A program made the position numbers and the translations under genes. 64,000 bases of DNA from JBGSMF01 sp964651475 (GTDB lineage: Bacteria; Chloroflexota; Anaerolineae; Fen-1058). The notes under the pieces were generated by a model, which worked only from the letters and a program-made list of their open reading frames with translations, did no database searches and was not told where the DNA came from. Location of the stretch: positions 62,001-126,000 of the forward strand of contig CAZYXV010000008.1 in NCBI GenBank assembly GCA_964651475.1, read 5' to 3'. Of this stretch, positions 26,062 to 33,708 are shown piece after piece. The stretch's first letter is position 1; each line of letters begins with the position of its first letter.

Positions 26062-27150
26062 CTAGTTTAGGGGCTGCCAGGCGGGATATTGATCGGCGGC
26101 AGGATCGTTCGTCAGTTGCCGCGGGTTTGTGCCATCGGCGTTAATAACGTAAATGTCCCATTGGCCGCTTGGGTTGCCCTGGTACGCGATTTGCGAGCCA
26201 TCCGGCGACCAGGTGGGGCGAAAGCTATCATACGCATTGTGTGTCAACTGCTGCAGGTCAGTGCCATCAGGATTGACCAGAAAGATTTGCACGTGACCCT
26301 CGCGCATATCGCTGAAAGCAATGCGTGTCTCGCCCCCGTTGCCCTTGGGCAACGCCGGCGACCAGGCAGGTGTATCTTCCATGGCCGTTTGAGCCTTGGT
26401 CAGCCGACGCAGATTGGCGCCGTTTGCATCCATCACGTAGATGTAAGAATCAGGACTGGTCCAGCCGCCGGGCATAGAAGAAAAGGCAATATACTTGCCG
26501 TCCGGCGACCAGGCCGGAAAGTGTTCCTCGTCTTCGTCGCTTCCAGCCAGCCGGCGCGCTTCACCTCCCTCGGCGCTCACGACGCAAATGCCCCCCTTGC
26601 TGCCATCCACGTCACAAGCAAAGACAACTTGTGAGCCGTCGGGCGACCAGGTCAGGCCGTAAGCTTGCATGCGTACCAGCAGCCGCCGCCCCGTGCCATC
26701 GGCATTTATCGCATAAATGGCCCGGGCGCCATCGCGCTGATATTCAAAGGCGATTTGTGTCCCACCTGTGCCGCCGCCAGGCGGCGCGGGCGACCAGGCA
26801 GGGAAGCGCGCATAAGCCTTGTTCGTCAACTGCCGCTGGTCGCTGCCATCGGCGTTCACCCCATAGACTTCAGGGATGCCGCTGCGATCAGACACAAAAG
26901 CAATCACCCCCCCGCCGCTGCCAGTGAGAGGGGATAGCGTTGCCGTAGCAGCCGGCAGGGGGATAGCCGTAGGCGGCGCAGGGGTAACGGTCGGCGGCGC
27001 TGGCGTGGCAGTCGGCGGCGCGGATGTGGCGGTTGATGGAAGTTGTGTCGCGCTGAGAAGCGCAGGTGTAAGAGATGGTACAGCGTTTACACAGCCTGTA
27101 GCCAGCACCAAACCAAATCCCAAAAGAATCAAGACAAAGCGATGGTTCAT
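26062..27150 (-). CDS. PD40/TolB-like beta-propeller lipoprotein
   Basis: This is a 362-residue surface lipoprotein. The start at 27150 is fixed by GGAGGA seven bases upstream. A signal peptide with lipobox LATGC is followed by a repeated Ala/Pro/Thr linker (about residues 30-75), then six or more PD40 blades of the form YVINADGTNPRQLTN...YPAWQP. PD40 propellers resemble the TolB and DPP-IV propeller domains and typically bind peptides or partner proteins; no catalytic domain is present. Two blades have insertions at the SPDG turn: PAPPGGGTGG, and a variant PALPKGNGGE encoded by a perfect 8-bp palindrome at 26337-26354. It is the last of four tandem PD40 genes and starts 13 bases after the preceding stop. 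Confidence 0.88.
   Translation of the reverse strand: MNHRFVLILLGFGLVLATGCVNAVPSLTPALLSATQLPSTATSAPPTATPAPPTVTPAPPTAIPLPAATATLSPLTGSGGGVIAFVSDRSGIPEVYGVNADGSDQRQLTNKAYARFPAWSPAPPGGGTGGTQIAFEYQRDGARAIYAINADGTGRRLLVRMQAYGLTWSPDGSQVVFACDVDGSKGGICVVSAEGGEARRLAGSDEDEEHFPAWSPDGKYIAFSSMPGGWTSPDSYIYVMDANGANLRRLTKAQTAMEDTPAWSPALPKGNGGETRIAFSDMREGHVQIFLVNPDGTDLQQLTHNAYDSFRPTWSPDGSQIAYQGNPSGQWDIYVINADGTNPRQLTNDPAADQYPAWQPLN
26337..26354. repeat. Palindrome inside a PD40 blade (variant type)
   Basis: CGTTGCCC-TT-GGGCAACG is a perfect 8-bp inverted repeat with a two-base centre, in frame within the PD40 gene. It lies at the same blade turn as the CGCCGCC-n-GGCGGCG copies but has a different stem sequence. 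Confidence 0.8.
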
Positions 27151-28800
27151 CTTTTCCTCCAAATCAAGGGCACCAATCAGGGTCTATGTCGTTGGCTGGA
27201 TCGCTCGTCAGGCGCTGCCGTCCCGTGCCATCGGCGTTCATAATATAAATGTCCCACTGGCCATCTGGGTTGGACTGGAAGGCGATTTGCGTTCCACCTG
27301 TGCCGCCGCTAGGCGGCGCCGGCGACCAGGCCGGGGCAAATTCATCATAGTCTTGGGTCTGGGTCAGTCGCTGGAGCCCCGTGCCGTCGGCGTTGACCAC
27401 ATAGATGCCCCAACGGTTATTAACCTCAGCATCAAAGGCAATCTGCGACCCATTGGGCGACCAATTGGGATTATCGTTCATGCGGCCGGGTCGGGGTAAC
27501 GGCCTCAGAGCATCACTGCCATCGCCCTCATCGCGCAAAACCTCGAGGACATCCAGTACATAGATTGACGACTCTTCGACCATGGGATCAGGATCGGCGT
27601 CAACAACACAGACTATCTGTGTTCCGCCTGTGCCGCCGCCGGGCGGCGCTGGCGACCAGTCGGGGTCGAAAATATCCATATCTACGCCTCCCACGCCCGT
27701 TTGGGTCAATCGCAGCAGGTTGGCGCCATCGGCGTTTATGACATAGATGTCACTGCCTGGATCGTAGCGAGAAAAGGCGATCCGGGCGCCGCCTGTGCCG
27801 CCGCCAGGCGGCGCGGGCGACCATGCCGGGTACCCATCTTCCCCCTTGGTGGTCAATCGCCGCACGTTAGAGCCATCGGCGTTCATGACATAGAGGTCAA
27901 AATGACCAGAGCGGTCGGATTCAAAAGCAATCTGGCTGCAATCAGGCGACCAGGCCGGACGTCCTTCCTCATGGGGGGTGTTGGTCAGCCGGCGTTGGTC
28001 CGTGCCGTCGGCGTTCATCACATAGATCTCATAGTTCTCATCACGCTTGGACGCAAAGACAATCCGCCCGCCGCCGCTGCCGCTGAGGGGATGGCTACCA
28101 GTTGGGGTCGCCGTTGGCGATGCTGGCGCTGCGGTGGGTGGAACCGCTATCGCGGGCGTTTCACTGGCCGGCGGCGTCGCCTGGCTCAGTGTGGAAGGCG
28201 AGGGCCGCCAGGCCGGGATATCATCCGAAACACGGTTATTCGTCAGCCGCCGCAGGTTGGCGCCGTCGGCATCTATCACATAGATCTCACGGTTGCCATC
28301 ACGCTCAGAAGTAAAGGCAATCTGTGTACCGTCGGGCGACCAGGCGGACACCCAAACAGAAGCGTTGTCGTGGGTCAGTTGCCGCACGTTGCTGCCGTCG
28401 GCATTCATCAGGTAGAGATCACGGCTGCCCTCGCGCTCAGAGAAGAAGGAAATCTGTGCGCCACCTGTGCCGCTGCCGGGCGGCGCGGGCGACCAGGCTG
28501 GGTAAGTATCCTCGCCCATATTGTTGGTCAGCCGCCGCTGGTGGCTGCCATCGGCATCCATGATATAAATCTCCGGGTTGCCATCTCGACGGGAGACAAA
28601 GACAATCTGTGCGCCACCTGTGCCGCCGCCAGGCGGCGCGGGCGACCAGGCGGGTAACCAGTCATCGCCGCTGCCGTCGGTCAACTGCCACCGGTTGTTG
28701 CCATCAACATCCATGACGTAGATTGCCCCCTTGTCGGCGCTGTAGTACATGAAGGCAATCTGCGTGCCACCTGTGCCGCCGCCAGGCGGCGCGGGCGACC
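26765..28800. repeat. Seven in-frame GC-rich palindromic insertions in PD40 blades
   Basis: Copies lie near 26765-26795, 27294-27322, 27625-27652, 27790-27820, 28455-28485, 28613-28642 and 28767-28797 (plus strand). Most contain CGCCGCC-n-GGCGGCG, a 7-bp stem with a one-base centre; the 27294 and 28455 copies are imperfect. Each replaces the codons for DG in the blade motif WSPDG with codons for APPGGGTGG or a close variant, a net gain of 21 bases that keeps frame. Blades with and without the insertion alternate within the same gene. Confidence 0.8.
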
Positions 28801-29284
28801 AAGCGGGTTCCAAATCGTTAGCGTTGTTGTGTGTCAGTCGCCGCTGGTTGCTGCCGTCTGCGTTCATGACATAAATTTCAAAGTTGCCGTCGCGCTCGGA
28901 GGCAAAGGCGATCTGTGTGCCATCGGGTGACCAGGTAGGCCAGTAATCTTCCCCGCGTTGGTTTGTTAGTCGCCGCGGGTCGCTACCGTCGGCGTTCATG
29001 ACATAGATTTCAGAGTTGCCGTCGCGCGCAGAGGTGAAGGCAATCACGCCGCCGCCGCTGCCGCTGAGCGGCAGCAAAGAGGTGGCGGCAGCGGTTGGCG
29101 CCGCTTTGCTCACGGGCGCGGTTGCAGGCGGCGCGGATGTGGCGGTTGATGGAAGCGGTGTCGTGGTGGGCGCTGGTGTCACGCTTGGTAGCGCCGGCGT
29201 CTGCGTGGACGGGGTTACTGCGCAGCCGGCGCCTGAAATCAGGACGAGCAGCATAACAATTATGGTGATGTAGCGAGTAAACAT
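27164..29284 (-). CDS. Large PD40 double-propeller lipoprotein
   Basis: This 706-residue lipoprotein starts at 29284, with GGGAG upstream; a longer frame overlaps the preceding gene and is not used. Signal peptide and lipobox (ISGAGC) are followed by an Ala/Pro/Thr linker. A first set of about seven PD40 blades ends near residue 355, a second Pro/Thr linker follows (SQATPPASETPAIAVPPTAA), and then a second set of about six blades. The repeated unit is IYVMNADGSNQRRLTN...PAWSPDGTQIAFxSxRDGN. Two propellers joined by a flexible linker are probable. Six blades carry the palindrome-encoded PAPPGGGTGG-type insertion. The function is probably binding at the cell surface; no enzyme motif is visible. 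Confidence 0.88.
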   Translation of the reverse strand: MFTRYITIIVMLLVLISGAGCAVTPSTQTPALPSVTPAPTTTPLPSTATSAPPATAPVSKAAPTAAATSLLPLSGSGGGVIAFTSARDGNSEIYVMNADGSDPRRLTNQRGEDYWPTWSPDGTQIAFASERDGNFEIYVMNADGSNQRRLTHNNANDLEPAWSPAPPGGGTGGTQIAFMYYSADKGAIYVMDVDGNNRWQLTDGSGDDWLPAWSPAPPGGGTGGAQIVFVSRRDGNPEIYIMDADGSHQRRLTNNMGEDTYPAWSPAPPGSGTGGAQISFFSEREGSRDLYLMNADGSNVRQLTHDNASVWVSAWSPDGTQIAFTSERDGNREIYVIDADGANLRRLTNNRVSDDIPAWRPSPSTLSQATPPASETPAIAVPPTAAPASPTATPTGSHPLSGSGGGRIVFASKRDENYEIYVMNADGTDQRRLTNTPHEEGRPAWSPDCSQIAFESDRSGHFDLYVMNADGSNVRRLTTKGEDGYPAWSPAPPGGGTGGARIAFSRYDPGSDIYVINADGANLLRLTQTGVGGVDMDIFDPDWSPAPPGGGTGGTQIVCVVDADPDPMVEESSIYVLDVLEVLRDEGDGSDALRPLPRPGRMNDNPNWSPNGSQIAFDAEVNNRWGIYVVNADGTGLQRLTQTQDYDEFAPAWSPAPPSGGTGGTQIAFQSNPDGQWDIYIMNADGTGRQRLTSDPANDIDPDWCP

Positions 29285-29303
29285 TGGCACTCCCTTGCTT
29301 GAT

Positions 29304-31424
29304 TCACTGTTGTGAGTTGAGCCACTCGAGCCATTGCTGGTCAAACTCGTCCATAGTCACCCCCAGCACTGTTTCAATGGCCTTGTGCAGCCTGGCTTGA
29401 GTCTCTTGCTCCATGTCTGCATAATCGTAACCGCGATTGTAGCGCGGAGATTTTGATAATTCGTTCAGCAGGGCTTTTAACTTGTCTACCCCGTAGGTTT
29501 CCACCATGAATTCCACAACCATGCCCGATACGGCATAGTACAAACCGATCGTTTTTTCATCGGTGAGTTGAATCAGGTTCTCTTTTTCCAGCCACGTGAC
29601 CGGTTTAGCCAGCTCCTCGACTGTAAACCGTTCCAACTGCAATGCGTTGCCGCCTTGAAAAGGCTGATTCCCAAAGTAAACCGCCAGGCCCTCTGCGAAC
29701 CAGGAACACAAACTATCGGAAATGCCCAGGGTGATTTTATGCGTCAACTCGTGGGCGATCACCCTCGCCAAGGCATCTTTGTCACGGTACGCATACATCT
29801 TGATAGATTCGCCATCTTCGGCCCACCCATTAAAGAGATAGGCTATCCTGATGTCGGTGCTCTGGCGAAGCATTTCTTGACTGGCGTAGAGCTTGATACT
29901 AGTCTTGTCTCGAGGCTCGAGTCCAAGCTCCTTTACCACACTGGCGTAGGCTCGTTCGGCCTCCTCGCTCACTTCTATGGCTTTGGCTTCAACCTCTTTG
30001 GGATACTTGACGATAAAATGCGGCGTCTCTTTTATCGCGAAATTCAGGTCAGCATCCTTCCAGCCGTTGGGTGTCTTGACAAACCTGGCCTCATAGTTGA
30101 CCGCCCGGTCTGCCTTTTCTGACCCGTATAGATAATGCTGGTAGATAGACGCGATAATGGTACTATCGTTGACTTGCTCGGCCCGCTTGACCTCAATCGT
30201 AAAATCGGACGTAACTGCGTCTTGATAGATCAAGAACCAGTTCCGCTGCTCCGTAGCATATTCTTTATCGCTCTCGTCAATCAAGGCCATGTACTGTTCG
30301 AGGTCTTTTGCTTTCATAGCCGCCAATTTCGCCGCTACCATCCCCGTGACGATCTCTTTTGCAGAGTCTTGGGCCATCAACCCTTTGGGGGGCTGCCAAA
30401 TTGGATGAAAGCTGAGCGTAGCAAGCTCTGTCAATTGTCGCAGGTTATTGCCAGCCGAGTCCACGAGATAGATGGCATTGGGCTTGCCGTCGCTGTAAGG
30501 GCCAGGGCGGTAGGAATAAAAGGCAATCCACTTGCCATCTGGCGACCAGGTGGGCGAGAAACCATTGTCGTCGCCAATCGGGAGCTTGGCGACATTGCCG
30601 CCGTCGGCATCCATCAAATAGATCTCGGGGCGACCAAAAGGACCGCGCATAAAGGCGATGCGTTTCCCGTCGGGCGACCAGGCTGGATCCATATCAGTTT
30701 CCGAACTGGTCGTCAGCTGCAGTAGATTGCTGCCATCAGTTTCTACCTGCGCCTGCGCCCCCGGCGCGGGCATAACATAGATATCTCCATTGCCGCTGCG
30801 CTCACTATCAAAGGCGATCTTGGCGCCATCCGGCGACCAGTCGGGGTTATAATCATTCGCCGCGTTGTTCGTCAACCGCTGCGGGTCATTGCCGTCGGCA
30901 GACATCACATAGATTTCAAAATTGCCATCGCGCTCTGATTGAAAAGCGATCTTGGCGCCATCCGGCGACCAGGCCGGCCACATATCGTCGCCGGGGCTGT
31001 CTGTCAGCCGCCGTTCATCGGCGCCATCTGCGTTTATGGTATAGATTTCAAAATCGCCGTCGCGGTCACTCATAAAGACCAGCCTTTTCCCATCCGGTGA
31101 CCAACCCGAGGCCATGTCTATTCCCTTGTGATTAGTCAGGCGCCGCTGAACGCTGCCGTCGGCGTTCATAATATAAACTTCGGCATTATTGGTACCATCG
31201 CGATAGGAAGTAAAAGCAATCAAACCTGCGCCACTGCCACTGAACGGCGGCGAAACGGTCGCGGCGGCGGTTGGTTCGGGTGTGATTGTGAGCAGCGCAG
31301 GCGCAGCGGTTGATGGGGGCGGGGTCTCGCCGGGGGGCAATGTCGGTGTGGGCGAGGTTCCACAAGCGGCGCTCGAAATCAGTGCGAGCAGCATAACAAC
31401 CATAGCGATGTGGCGAGGTGGCAT
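29304..31424 (-). CDS. Lipoprotein with PD40 propeller, NTF2-like and HExxH metallopeptidase domains
   Basis: This 706-residue protein starts at ATG 31424; the longer frame includes a decayed gene fragment. The order is signal peptide with lipobox SAAC, Pro/Thr linker, about six PD40 blades (to about 345), and an NTF2-like region (about 355-470, starting VTGMVAAKLAAMKAKDLEQYM). A gluzincin-type peptidase follows (about 475-700) with HELTH (His558, Glu559, His562) and Glu578 in WFAEGLAVYFG, typical of peptidase MA-like proteins. It is therefore a probable surface zinc protease whose propeller selects or orients substrate. One blade has an insertion PAPGAQAQVE. It is third from the end in the tandem PD40 array, 19 bases upstream of the next start. 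Confidence 0.87.
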   Translation of the reverse strand: MPPRHIAMVVMLLALISSAACGTSPTPTLPPGETPPPSTAAPALLTITPEPTAAATVSPPFSGSGAGLIAFTSYRDGTNNAEVYIMNADGSVQRRLTNHKGIDMASGWSPDGKRLVFMSDRDGDFEIYTINADGADERRLTDSPGDDMWPAWSPDGAKIAFQSERDGNFEIYVMSADGNDPQRLTNNAANDYNPDWSPDGAKIAFDSERSGNGDIYVMPAPGAQAQVETDGSNLLQLTTSSETDMDPAWSPDGKRIAFMRGPFGRPEIYLMDADGGNVAKLPIGDDNGFSPTWSPDGKWIAFYSYRPGPYSDGKPNAIYLVDSAGNNLRQLTELATLSFHPIWQPPKGLMAQDSAKEIVTGMVAAKLAAMKAKDLEQYMALIDESDKEYATEQRNWFLIYQDAVTSDFTIEVKRAEQVNDSTIIASIYQHYLYGSEKADRAVNYEARFVKTPNGWKDADLNFAIKETPHFIVKYPKEVEAKAIEVSEEAERAYASVVKELGLEPRDKTSIKLYASQEMLRQSTDIRIAYLFNGWAEDGESIKMYAYRDKDALARVIAHELTHKITLGISDSLCSWFAEGLAVYFGNQPFQGGNALQLERFTVEELAKPVTWLEKENLIQLTDEKTIGLYYAVSGMVVEFMVETYGVDKLKALLNELSKSPRYNRGYDYADMEQETQARLHKAIETVLGVTMDEFDQQWLEWLNSQQ

Positions 31425-31439
31425 AATAACACCTTTATC

Positions 31440-31510
31440 CTTTCTTTCTGTGTCCTCATCTTGAGCTTTCATAGCCCCTGGCTTTGCCGCAACCAGCCCC
31501 TCCACGGTGA
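31440..31510 (-). pseudogene. Remnant of an NTF2-like domain copy
   Basis: The minus strand encodes TVEGLVAAKPGAMKAQDEDTE just upstream of the PD40/metallopeptidase gene. It matches the first residues of the NTF2-like domain inside that gene (VTGMVAAKLAAMKAKDLEQY), also visibly at the DNA level. It has no start of its own and joins unrelated sequence on both sides, so it is a scar of duplication or recombination between paralogues. Confidence 0.55.
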
Positions 31511-31558
31511 GGGTCGCCCACCCCGGGGCCGGGCAGAGAGTGCCTCTCCGACAAGCTG

Positions 31559-32611
31559 CTAGGGCACAACTGGCCTCCAAACGGGTGAAAAATTCAGGCC
31601 GCGGCTATCCGTTAATTGCTGGACACTCGCGCCTTCGCCCGCCTGGGCAGACCCCGGTGCAGGCACGACGTAAATGTTCATCTTGCCGCCATCCCCAGAG
31701 GCATAAGCCAGCCGGGTTCCATCGGGCGACCAAACGGGATACAAGTCTTCTGCCGGTGTGTTGATCACCCGCGTCAGGTTAGAGCCATCCGGGTTCATAA
31801 AATAAACGTCGGGGGCGCCATCGCGATTGGAAGAAAAAGCTATCTTGGAGCCGTCGAGTGACCAGGCATTGACTATATCCTCGGCGGGGTCGTCGGTCAG
31901 CCGGCGCTGGTTGCTGCCATCGGCGTTCATCACATAGACTTCAAAATTGCCATCGCGCTCAGACAGGAAAGCAATCTGTTTGTCGTCAGGTGACCAGACG
32001 GGAGAGCCGTCTAAAGCGTTATTGTTGGTCAGCCGACGCCGGTCTTGCCCATCGGGGCTAACAATATAAATATCACCTGTCCCATTGGATGGCTGATGAC
32101 TAAAGGCAATCCATTTGCCGTCGTGCGACCAGGCCGGTTCCCACTTGATTCCATCCAGGCCGGTAGGCAATAGCCGTGTTGTGCCGTCAGAGACGTTCAC
32201 AATCTTGATTACACTCCTGCCGCCCCCATAAGATTGATAAGCAAGCTGCGCGCCGTCCGGTGACCACGACGGCCAACCGTCGTTGGCGGGATCAGTCGTC
32301 AATTGCCTTTGGTCGCTGCCGTCCGCATTCATGATATAGACATCATAATTGCCGCCGCGACCTGATACAAAGGCAAGCACCCCACCGCCGCTGCCGCTGA
32401 GAGGTGGTAAAGGCGCAGCAGTCGGCGTCGCCTGGCTCACGGGTGTGGCTATAGGCGGCACAGGCGTAACAGTCGGCGGCACTGGTGTAGTGGTTGACGG
32501 AAGCGGCGTCGCGCTGGGCAGCGCTGGCGTAAGCGAAGGCGCAACATTGACACAGCTTGTGAGCAGTACCAAGCCAAATCCCAAGAGAATTGAAGCAAAG
32601 CGATTGTTCAT
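31559..32611 (-). CDS. PD40 beta-propeller lipoprotein
   Basis: This 350-residue protein is the first gene of the PD40 array. GGGAGGA lies six bases before the ATG. It has lipobox LLTSC, a long Pro/Thr/Val linker, then seven PD40 blades (DVYIMNADGSDQRQLTTDPANDGWPSWSPDG... and so on) ending LNFSPVWRP. The N-terminus is nearly identical in style to the 26062-27150 paralogue (FASILLGFGLVL versus FVLILLGFGLVL), pointing to recent duplication. One blade carries a PAPGSAQAGEG insertion in the NADG turn. Likely role: binding or scaffolding at the outer face of the membrane. Confidence 0.88.
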   Translation of the reverse strand: MNNRFASILLGFGLVLLTSCVNVAPSLTPALPSATPLPSTTTPVPPTVTPVPPIATPVSQATPTAAPLPPLSGSGGGVLAFVSGRGGNYDVYIMNADGSDQRQLTTDPANDGWPSWSPDGAQLAYQSYGGGRSVIKIVNVSDGTTRLLPTGLDGIKWEPAWSHDGKWIAFSHQPSNGTGDIYIVSPDGQDRRRLTNNNALDGSPVWSPDDKQIAFLSERDGNFEVYVMNADGSNQRRLTDDPAEDIVNAWSLDGSKIAFSSNRDGAPDVYFMNPDGSNLTRVINTPAEDLYPVWSPDGTRLAYASGDGGKMNIYVVPAPGSAQAGEGASVQQLTDSRGLNFSPVWRPVVP

Positions 32612-32651
32612 CTTTTCCTCCCAATCAAGACAGAGTCAACTTTAGACGTTC

Positions 32652-32690
32652 CCGCCGCAGTTGGACTGCGGCGGCAGCGCAACTGCCGCC
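32652..32690. repeat. Overlapping GC-rich hairpins
   Basis: CCGCCGCAGT-TGG-ACTGCGGCGG (32652-32674) is a perfect 10-bp hairpin. Its right arm can instead pair as GGCGGCAG (32670-32677) with CTGCCGCC (32683-32690). The two structures exclude each other. The position is the intergenic gap between the SGNH hydrolase gene and the PD40 array. Confidence 0.6.
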
Positions 32691-32696
32691 TGAACC

Positions 32697-32807
32697 TGGT
32701 ATAATGAGCGGAAATGAATTCAGTGCAAACGGACTCGAGCCTTTAGGCGGAAACCCAGTGCAAAAACCGGCTAAAGCCTCGAGTCCAATGCATTCATTTG
32801 ATTTCCG
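32697..32807 (+). other. Extended -10 box followed by a long imperfect inverted repeat
   Basis: TGG-TATAAT (32697-32705) is a good plus-strand extended -10. Right after it lies an inverted repeat whose arms are about 32710-32750 and 32768-32807; the inner 20 bp (32731-32750 against 32768-32787) match at 18 of 20 positions. Each arm also holds a small GCC-TTTA-GGC or GGC-TAAA-GCC palindrome. No reading frame is present on the plus strand. It could be a small RNA gene or a non-autonomous mobile element. Confidence 0.5.
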
Positions 32808-32818
32808 TTCAGTATAAA

Positions 32819-33697
32819 TCAAGGGACATTCCAGCGACTTGGATCTTCCAAGACTGTTTTGGCTGCAACAGCCTGTAACAGACTCGCCGTCTCTTCTGGC
32901 AATTCAGCGCGGTACTTTAACCCGGCGGGGCTTTGCCTAAAAATGGCAGTGTAAAAGACGCAAGCCGATAGATAGGTTCCTGCTCGCGTAGGATGAATCC
33001 CATCGGACAGCCATAGCTCCAACTGCGGTTGTTGCGCGAGTGCATTTTGCCAGGCAATGCCGACTGGCACAACCATCAACTTGAGCTCATTGGCAATTTC
33101 CATATAGCCCGCTTCCACCTGAGCTTGCATTTCAGCATAGGTCTTGAACCCAGCCTCGGAGAGACCTTCTCGGCGCCCCCACGTCATGAAAAGAATTGGG
33201 GTAGAGCCGCTTGCACTGGCCCTGTTCTTCAACACACGGAGCGCTGGATACACACGCTCTTGGCGTTGCGCTGCGATGGCTGGATAGTCGCTCTGCTCTT
33301 GCAAGACGACGAGGTCCCATTTCTTCTGTGTGATCTTGTTGCGTGTGTAGGCCGATTTCACATGGCCAGCCCAGGTCCCGTCTCCTTCATAAGACATGTC
33401 CACTTCCACCATGTGGCCGCCTGACTGTGCCAGCTCTGCAAACATTCCAGGCAGATCGTTATAGGCTGTGAGGCTGTTACCGATAAACAAGACTCGTATC
33501 TTGGCCGGCGTCGGCGTGCTGGTGGCAGTAGGAAGCGCGCTCGGTGTTGGCATCGGCATGAGGGTGACTGTAGGGAGCGCGGTCGGTGTTGGCATGGGGG
33601 TGACTGTAGGGACCACGGGTGTTGCAGCCAGCCCACACGCGCTGACCAGAGCCATCAAAACAATCAGAACAATGAGTTGAGCAAATGGCTTGAACAT
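32819..33697 (-). CDS. SGNH/GDSL-type hydrolase lipoprotein
   Basis: This 292-residue lipoprotein has GAGGA before the ATG at 33697, lipobox LVSAC (Cys21) and a Pro/Thr-rich linker. The SGNH fold has block I FIGNSLTAYNDLP (Ser75), an LQEQS block III-like motif, and block V SDGIHPT with Asp232 and His235, completing a Ser/Asp/His triad. It resembles DUF4886-type esterases. Likely substrates are acyl esters on polysaccharides or lipids outside the cell. It lies 11 bases downstream of the alpha/beta hydrolase-SUMF1 gene, so the two are probably co-transcribed. Confidence 0.82.
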   Translation of the reverse strand: MFKPFAQLIVLIVLMALVSACGLAATPVVPTVTPMPTPTALPTVTLMPMPTPSALPTATSTPTPAKIRVLFIGNSLTAYNDLPGMFAELAQSGGHMVEVDMSYEGDGTWAGHVKSAYTRNKITQKKWDLVVLQEQSDYPAIAAQRQERVYPALRVLKNRASASGSTPILFMTWGRREGLSEAGFKTYAEMQAQVEAGYMEIANELKLMVVPVGIAWQNALAQQPQLELWLSDGIHPTRAGTYLSACVFYTAIFRQSPAGLKYRAELPEETASLLQAVAAKTVLEDPSRWNVP

Positions 33698-33708
33698 GTT
33701 TCCTCTTG

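Noticed and set aside
26062..32611. Regular direct repeats of roughly 120-180 bases resembling a CRISPR or satellite array
   Set aside because: The period is that of PD40 blades in coding frames; repeats are degenerate and there are no uniform spacers.
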